From contig JADGHA010000112.1 in assembly GCA_019689695.1 (NCBI GenBank), positions 1 through 10,563 on the forward strand: 10,563 nt of DNA, in the 5' to 3' direction. The first letter of the stretch is position 1; the number at the start of each line of letters is the position of its first letter. This stretch comes from Micromonosporaceae bacterium. Lineage in GTDB: Bacteria; Actinomycetota; Actinomycetes; Mycobacteriales; Micromonosporaceae. The translations under genes and the position numbers were made by a program. Under the pieces are notes generated by a model that was given only the letters and a program-made list of their open reading frames with translations, was not told the origin of the DNA and did no database searches. Shown piece after piece: positions 7,146 to 10,563 of the stretch.

Positions 7146-7166
7146 ACCGGCCAGCCGTCCGATGGC

Positions 7167-7184
7167 GGTAGAGCAGGCTCTACC
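7167..7184. promoter_or_regulatory. 18-bp inverted repeat, probable operator of the two-component system
   Basis: The arms GGTAGAGC and GCTCTACC are perfect reverse complements separated by AG. The repeat lies in the 91-nt divergent gap between the kinase (start 7133, minus) and the 213-aa protein (start 7225, plus). Its centre is at 7175.5; if transcription starts at 7133 this is about -42.5, the classic class II activator position. A LuxR-type response regulator binding as a dimer would suit such a site, so autoregulation is the simplest reading. It could also control the divergent gene. Confidence 0.7.
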
Positions 7185-7224
7185 ACTGGGAATGGGACCA
7201 GCTGGAGCTGGGTAGGGGATCGGC

Positions 7225-7866
7225 GTGGAGGATCCGATTCGTGCCGACCTGGCCCGGGCCGAGCTGGGCGAGCTGGGGCTGAAGTACTTCGTGGATGTGC
7301 GGACCACCGCCCGCCGACTGCTGGAGAACATGCGCCGGCCCGCGCGGACGGCGTTCGCCGCCGCCGCGGCCGAGCGTCGGCTCCGCGAGGACGAGTGCCT
7401 GCCGGCGAGCGAGCACCGGGCCTACCTGACCACCTGGCGCCCGGTTCTGGACGCGGTGTGGGGCGCTCTGGCCGGCGACGCGGAGGCCTCCCGCGGCGTG
7501 TGCCGGGCAGTGGGCCACTACTACCTCACCCCGGAGTACCACGAGCGCCAGCACGAGTCCCCGGCCGACGCGGACGGCAACGCCATCATGGCGGTTCTCT
7601 ACTCCGCCGAGTGCTTTCTGCACGGCTGCCTGGATTTCGCCGCCTGGGCCGGGTGGCGGGCGTTCGACGCGGCCACCGTCCGGGCGGCCAGCGACCAGGA
7701 CTGGCCCCACCGGCGGCCGCCGGACATCAGCCCGTACTCCTGGGAGCTGGCCCACCCGACCGTACAGGCCGAGCTGGATCGGCAGATGGAGGACTTGGAG
7801 GTGCTGGACGAGGCGGGCGAGGTGCCCCCGATCGAGCAGCTGCGCAATCCCGTCGAGCGAAGCTGA
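7225..7866 (+). CDS. Uncharacterised 213-aa cytoplasmic protein
   Basis: 213 aa from GTG 7225, with an AGGGG ribosome site 6 nt upstream. I do not recognise the family. No signal peptide or membrane segment is seen; the protein looks mainly alpha-helical and acidic overall. Features: an Arg/Ala-rich helix (about 25-55), EHRAYLTTWRPVLDAVWGALAGD (63-85), GHYYLTPEYHERQHES (97-112) with several His and Tyr residues, and a helical stretch ADGNAIMAVLYSAECFLHGCLDFAAWAGWRAFDAA (116-150) that could be a packed core or dimer interface. The tail is acidic (187-205). It is divergent from the two-component operon and shares the palindrome-bearing gap, so it may be a target of that system. Codon use looks like its neighbours. 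Confidence 0.75.
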   Translation: MEDPIRADLARAELGELGLKYFVDVRTTARRLLENMRRPARTAFAAAAAERRLREDECLPASEHRAYLTTWRPVLDAVWGALAGDAEASRGVCRAVGHYYLTPEYHERQHESPADADGNAIMAVLYSAECFLHGCLDFAAWAGWRAFDAATVRAASDQDWPHRRPPDISPYSWELAHPTVQAELDRQMEDLEVLDEAGEVPPIEQLRNPVERS

Positions 7867-7868
7867 TA

Positions 7869-7908
7869 GCGACCCGACCCGACCCGGGCGGGTCGCCGGG
7901 GACCCCGG
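7869..7908 (+). terminator. Two adjacent GC-rich hairpins after the 213-aa gene, possible terminator
   Basis: GCGACCCG (7869-7876) pairs with CGGGTCGC (7889-7896) around a 12-nt loop. Because the loop repeats GACCC, a shifted stem (7880-7886 with 7889-7895) is also possible. CCGGG-GAC-CCCGG (7896-7908) follows at once. There is no T-run, so if this ends transcription it is an atypical intrinsic terminator. It sits between the stop at 7866 and the next promoter. Confidence 0.4.
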
Positions 7909-7927
7909 GGACGCGCCAGTGCCCCGG

Positions 7928-7933
7928 TAGGTT
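7928..7933 (+). promoter_or_regulatory. Candidate -10 box of the LigD-like gene (leaderless)
   Basis: TAGGTT fits TANNNT and lies exactly 6 nt before the GTG at 7940. No ribosome site is visible upstream of that GTG, so a leaderless transcript is the best explanation. No clear -35 is present in the GC-rich hairpin region upstream. Confidence 0.45.
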
Positions 7934-7939
7934 CGGTAC

Positions 7940-9064
7940 GTGGGCGACCGACTGGATGAGTACCGGCGCAAGCGGTCGGCCGACCGTACGCCCGAGCCGG
8001 TGCCCGCCGGGCCGCTGCCGCAGGGCAACGACGACACCTTCGTCATCCAGCAGCACCACGCCCGCGCCCTGCATTGGGACCTGAGGCTGGAACGTGACGG
8101 CGTCCTCGTCTCCTGGGCCGTGCCGCGCGGCGTCCCGCGCGACCCGGCCCGCAATCACCTCGCCGTCCATACCGAAGATCATCCGCTCGAGTACGTGAAC
8201 TTTGCTGGCGAGATCCCGGCCGGTGAGTACGGCGGGGGCAGGGTGACCATCTACGACCGCGGCACCTACGTGACCGAGAAATGGCGCGACGACGAGATCA
8301 TCGTGACCTTCTCCGGCAGCCGGGTCACCGGCAGGTACGTGCTGTTCCAGACCAGGGGCAAGGACTGGATGATCCACCGGATGGACCCGCCTCCGGCCGG
8401 CTGGACGCCGATGCCGGAGCAGGTCCGGCCGATGGTCGCCACCCCCGCCGCCCGGCTGCCGGCCGACGGCGACGCCTGGGCGTACGAGCTGGCCTGGGAC
8501 GGCGTGCGCGCACTGGCCGCTGTGGACGGTGGCCGGCTGCGGCTGACCGGCGCGGACGAGGAGGACATCACCGGGCACTACCCGGAGGTGCGGGCGCTCG
8601 GCGAGGCACTTGCGCCGACCGAGTGCCTGCTCGACGGCGTGGTGGTGGCGTTCGAAGACGGGCGGGTCAGCCGGGCCGCGCTGAACGCCCGGCTGCGCGC
8701 CCCGGACACGGCCAGCGGCCGGCGGGCGGCGGCGCGCACCCCGGTGCAGTACATGGTCTTCGACCTGCTGTGGCTCGACGGCTCGGCCACTACAGATCTG
8801 CCCTATGTGGAGCGACGGGATCTGTTGGACGGGCTCGGCCTGGCCGGCGCGCATTGGCAGACGCCGCCGTACTTTCCGGCCGGCGGTGGCGAGTTCGCGG
8901 TGCAGGCGGCTCGCGAGCAGGGCCTGCCCGGCGTGGTGGCGAAGCGGCTGGACGCGCCGTACACGCCGGGGCGCCGCACACGGCAGTGGCTGGCGATCAG
9001 CGCGAGCTCTCGGCGGGGTGCGGGCTCCCGGCGCGGTGCGGGCTCCCGGCGCGGTGGCGGCTGA
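7940..9064 (+). CDS. LigD-type 3'-phosphoesterase fused to a degenerate ATP-dependent ligase adenylation domain
   Basis: 374 aa from GTG 7940. Residues 28-150 match the LigD phosphoesterase (3'-end trimming, NHEJ): FVIQQHHARALHWDLRLERDG holds the metal and phosphate ligands H39, H45, D47 and R49, and EDHPLEY holds H81 and Y85; GEYGGGRVTIYD and DWMIHRMD follow. Residues 160-353 align with the ligase nucleotidyltransferase domain but its catalytic motifs are changed: motif I is AWDGVR (A185 replaces the AMP-accepting Lys of KxDGxR), LDGE is LDGV (V234), EGxVAK is PGVVAK (P330), and motif V KIK is AIS (352-354). There is no OB-fold; the protein ends in an SRRGAG repeat tail. It is probably an active phosphoesterase with an inactive ligase-like part, perhaps for DNA binding. 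No Ku or polymerase gene is near. The 3' end overlaps the DUF3500 gene by 68 nt. Confidence 0.85.
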   Translation: MGDRLDEYRRKRSADRTPEPVPAGPLPQGNDDTFVIQQHHARALHWDLRLERDGVLVSWAVPRGVPRDPARNHLAVHTEDHPLEYVNFAGEIPAGEYGGGRVTIYDRGTYVTEKWRDDEIIVTFSGSRVTGRYVLFQTRGKDWMIHRMDPPPAGWTPMPEQVRPMVATPAARLPADGDAWAYELAWDGVRALAAVDGGRLRLTGADEEDITGHYPEVRALGEALAPTECLLDGVVVAFEDGRVSRAALNARLRAPDTASGRRAAARTPVQYMVFDLLWLDGSATTDLPYVERRDLLDGLGLAGAHWQTPPYFPAGGGEFAVQAAREQGLPGVVAKRLDAPYTPGRRTRQWLAISASSRRGAGSRRGAGSRRGGG

Positions 9065-9974
9065 GGATGTCGTCGCCGAAGTCGGACAGCGGCCGGCGTA
9101 GCACGGTGTGCGCGTGGTTGCCGTCGTCGGTCGTGTTGTCGTACTCCACCAGCAGGTCCGGCCCCTGCACCCGGTAGTAGTGCCGCTGGCCCGGCCGGGT
9201 CGGCCCCTCCCAGGCGAAGTGCAGCTCGCGCACGTCCAGCCGGTCCGCCTCCCGGGCGGCCAGCTCGGCCGGCAGCCGGCTGAGGTAGAGCGCCACGAGC
9301 TGGTGGAGCATCGCGCGGGCGGCCGGGGCGAGCCGGGCCCCGGCGATCCCCAGCGGTTCGATCGGGGCCTGCGCCCGCGGCCTGACCGAGCTCCGGATAT
9401 CCGCCGGCGCCGTCTCCGAGATGATCGCCTCGCCACGGCCCGCCGGTCCGGCCGCGTCCAGCAGCTCGCGGGCCAGGTCCTCCTCGGGCGCCAGTGGACG
9501 GACCACCGGGCGCCCGGCGTAGCTGACCCGGGCCGGGTTCGCCCCGAGGAACACCGGCGCGGGCGAGACGTCATCGCCGTGAACGGTCATGCTGACCGAC
9601 AGGTGGTGCCCCTCGAACCGCCACCCCCACGGCCCGTCGCCTTCCGGGTCACCGAACACCGCGACCCAGTAGTCATTGCTGTGCCGGCCGCGCACCCACC
9701 CTTCCCGCCGGTCCAGCACCTCCTCCAGCGCCACCACCGTCATCGCCTGGGCGTACGCGTGCGGGCTCAGCCCGGTGGCGAGCAGCCGGTGCGCCGCCTT
9801 GCGGCTGGCCACGTCGAAGTCGGCCAGACAGGCACCGGGACGGCGGTTCGGCCGGTATTCGAGCCAGCGCCGGGCCTGCTCGTCGCCGAACTCCTTCGCC
9901 GCCAGCGCCCGCTGCCGCTCGTCCAGGCCGGCCAGCAACGCCGTTGCCGCCGCCCGCATCTGTTCCGCGATCAC
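8997..9974 (-). CDS. DUF3500 family protein
   Basis: 325 aa from GTG 9974 (ATG 9959 is an in-frame alternative). Sequence signatures fit DUF3500 (PF12006): YWVAVFGDP...WGWRFEGHHLSVSMTV (102-131), FLGANPA (142-148), and near the C terminus LHFAWEGP, HYYRVQGPDLLVEYDNT (265-281) and NHAHTVLRRPLSDFGDDIL (286-304). Several conserved His (H122, H123, H265, H287, H289) suggest metal or small-molecule binding, but no function is known for the family. No signal peptide is seen. The family core ends at about residue 306; the remaining tail (HRAGSP repeats) lies in the 68-nt convergent overlap with the LigD-like gene. A CATACT box 5 nt before the GTG suggests a leaderless start. It is divergent from the metallo-hydrolase gene with only 21 nt between starts. 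Confidence 0.85.
   Translation of the reverse strand: MIAEQMRAAATALLAGLDERQRALAAKEFGDEQARRWLEYRPNRRPGACLADFDVASRKAAHRLLATGLSPHAYAQAMTVVALEEVLDRREGWVRGRHSNDYWVAVFGDPEGDGPWGWRFEGHHLSVSMTVHGDDVSPAPVFLGANPARVSYAGRPVVRPLAPEEDLARELLDAAGPAGRGEAIISETAPADIRSSVRPRAQAPIEPLGIAGARLAPAARAMLHQLVALYLSRLPAELAAREADRLDVRELHFAWEGPTRPGQRHYYRVQGPDLLVEYDNTTDDGNHAHTVLRRPLSDFGDDILSRHRAGSPHRAGSPHPAESSR
9011..9064. repeat. Three 18-bp tandem repeats coding on both strands
   Basis: Units start at 9011, 9029 and 9047, each beginning CGGCG[G/C]GGTG; the first two differ at one base and the third diverges in its second half. On the plus strand they encode SRRGAG-SRRGAG-SRRGGG-stop, the tail of the LigD-like protein. On the minus strand they encode the HRAGSP-HRAGSP-HPAESS tail of the DUF3500 protein. 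Being multiples of three, unit gains or losses keep both frames open. Confidence 0.85.
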
Positions 9975-9979
9975 ACCTC

Positions 9980-9987
9980 AGTATGGT
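9980..9987. promoter_or_regulatory. Overlapping divergent -10 boxes
   Basis: TATGGT (plus, 9982-9987) lies 8 nt before ATG 9996. CATACT (minus, 9985-9980) lies 5 nt before GTG 9974. Both fit NANNNT -10 elements, share four base pairs, and would give leaderless or near-leaderless transcripts in both directions. The gap between the two start codons is only 21 nt, so separate promoters with normal leaders cannot fit. Confidence 0.45.
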
Positions 9988-9995
9988 TGGCGGCC

Positions 9996-10563
9996 ATGCG
10001 GATCACCAAGTACACCCACGCCTGTGTACGCCTGGAGCGCGACGGCCAGGTACTCGTCATCGACCCGGGCGTGTGGAGTGAGTCGAGCGCGCTTGACGGA
10101 GCCACCGCCGTCCTCGTCACCCACGAGCATTCCGACCACGTCGACCCGCCTCGCCTGGCCGGCCTCGGCGTACCGGTGTATGCGCCGGAGGGCGCCGACA
10201 TCCCCGGGCTTTCCGTCATCCCGGTCGCCTGTGGCGACCGGTTCACCGCCGCGGGCTTCCAGGTCCAAGCGGTGGGCGGGAGGCACGCGGTGATCTACGA
10301 CGGGCAACCGGACTGCGCCAATCTTGGGTACATAGTGGACGATGCCGTCTACCATCCGGGTGACGCGCTGCACGTGCCGGACCGCCCCATCGACATCCTC
10401 CTGGTGCCATTGCAGGCGTCGTGGTTGAAGCTGGACGAAGCCATCGACTTCGTCAAGGCGGTGCGGCCGCGGCACGCGCACGGCATCCACGACGCGCAGC
10501 TGAACGAGCGCGGACTGGCCAGCGTCAACGGCTGGCTCGCCGAGCAGGTCGCCGGCTACCGCT
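9996..10563 (+). CDS. UlaG-like metallo-beta-lactamase-fold hydrolase, 3' end cut by window edge
   Basis: 189 complete codons from ATG 9996; the frame is still open at the edge. The MBL-fold signature HEHSDHVD (43-50) supplies H43, H45, D47 and H48 for a two-metal site. The other ligands appear in order: H97 (GGRHAVI), D123 (YHPGD) and H165 (HGIHD). The N terminus MRITKYTHACVRLERDGQVLVIDPG is typical of the UlaG/L-ascorbate-6-phosphate-lactonase-like, YtkL-like branch of small cytoplasmic hydrolases of about 200-220 aa, so only a short tail is missing. The true substrate is unknown; many actinobacterial members are unstudied. No signal peptide is present. The start is fixed by the motif spacing and the lack of room upstream (21 nt to the divergent GTG). 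Confidence 0.9.
   Translation, partial: MRITKYTHACVRLERDGQVLVIDPGVWSESSALDGATAVLVTHEHSDHVDPPRLAGLGVPVYAPEGADIPGLSVIPVACGDRFTAAGFQVQAVGGRHAVIYDGQPDCANLGYIVDDAVYHPGDALHVPDRPIDILLVPLQASWLKLDEAIDFVKAVRPRHAHGIHDAQLNERGLASVNGWLAEQVAGYR

Noticed and set aside
7134..7331. N-terminal extension of the kinase to 7331
   Set aside because: It would cover the palindrome and the start of the divergent 213-aa gene, and the residues are Ser/Arg/Pro-rich without membrane helices. GTG 7133 fits the family N terminus.
6117..8084. Long plus-strand open frame (655 codons) across the kinase and following genes
   Set aside because: It is antisense to the kinase and then out of frame with the 213-aa and LigD-like genes. 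The translation is low-complexity (Arg/Gly/Pro/His), with no domain. Long empty frames are expected in such GC-rich DNA.
7727..9574. Long minus-strand open frame (615 codons) opposite the LigD-like and DUF3500 genes
   Set aside because: Its sequence is Arg/Pro/Gly-rich and repetitive, while the opposing frames hold clear LigD and DUF3500 motifs.
1..10563. Mobile element, CRISPR, tRNA or defence system
   Set aside because: I looked for transposase or integrase motifs, terminal repeats, spaced direct repeats, tRNA-like cloverleaf ends and nuclease/helicase modules and saw none. The LigD-like protein is a repair-family protein without Ku or other defence partners in view.

Overview
The window is uniformly GC-rich. 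It has many GTG starts, dense gene packing and several probable leaderless promoters. Together with a CE3-CBM2 secreted esterase under a CebR/CelR-type operator, a LigD-like protein and a 'putative sensor' histidine kinase, this points to an actinobacterial chromosome, most likely Micromonosporaceae (Actinoplanes/Micromonospora type). The taxonomic call is inference from gene content. I see no tRNA, rRNA, CRISPR array, transposase or phage gene.

Layout. (1) 1-1100, minus: secreted CE3-type esterase with a CBM2 cellulose-binding module, cut by the left edge just before its end. A 14-bp CebR/CelR-like palindrome sits between its promoter and start codon. (2) 1195-2037, plus: extended-SDR NAD(P)-dependent epimerase/dehydratase, divergent from the esterase. 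(3) 2041-3330, minus: two-gene unit, a soluble PP2C-type protein phosphatase followed 9 nt later by a four-helix membrane protein. (4) 3464-5345, plus: overlapping pair, an LPG-synthase-TM/flippase-like membrane protein and a GT9-type glycosyltransferase. (5) 5269-7133, minus: two-component system, kinase then response regulator, overlapping by 13 nt, with an 18-bp inverted repeat upstream. (6) 7225-7866, plus: unrecognised 213-aa protein. (7) 7940-9064, plus: LigD-type 3'-phosphoesterase fused to a ligase adenylation domain whose catalytic motifs are eroded. (8) 8997-9974, minus: DUF3500 protein. (9) 9996 to the right edge, plus: UlaG-like metallo-beta-lactamase-fold hydrolase.

How the parts work together. 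The window is a series of small independent modules rather than one pathway. The esterase is probably induced by cello-oligosaccharides during plant-biomass breakdown. The phosphatase/membrane-protein pair and the two-component system are signalling modules. The flippase-like/GT9 pair probably acts in cell-surface glycolipid or polysaccharide synthesis.

The features most worth a second look are: the pseudo-ligase, which keeps the phosphoesterase residues but has lost the ligase lysines; its 68-bp convergent overlap with the DUF3500 gene, where one 18-bp tandem repeat encodes both C-terminal tails; the 18-bp palindrome centred at about -42.5 from a probable leaderless start of the kinase; and the 21-nt divergent gap at 9975-9995 where two -10 boxes overlap. 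I did not find a convincing new multi-gene defence or mobile system.
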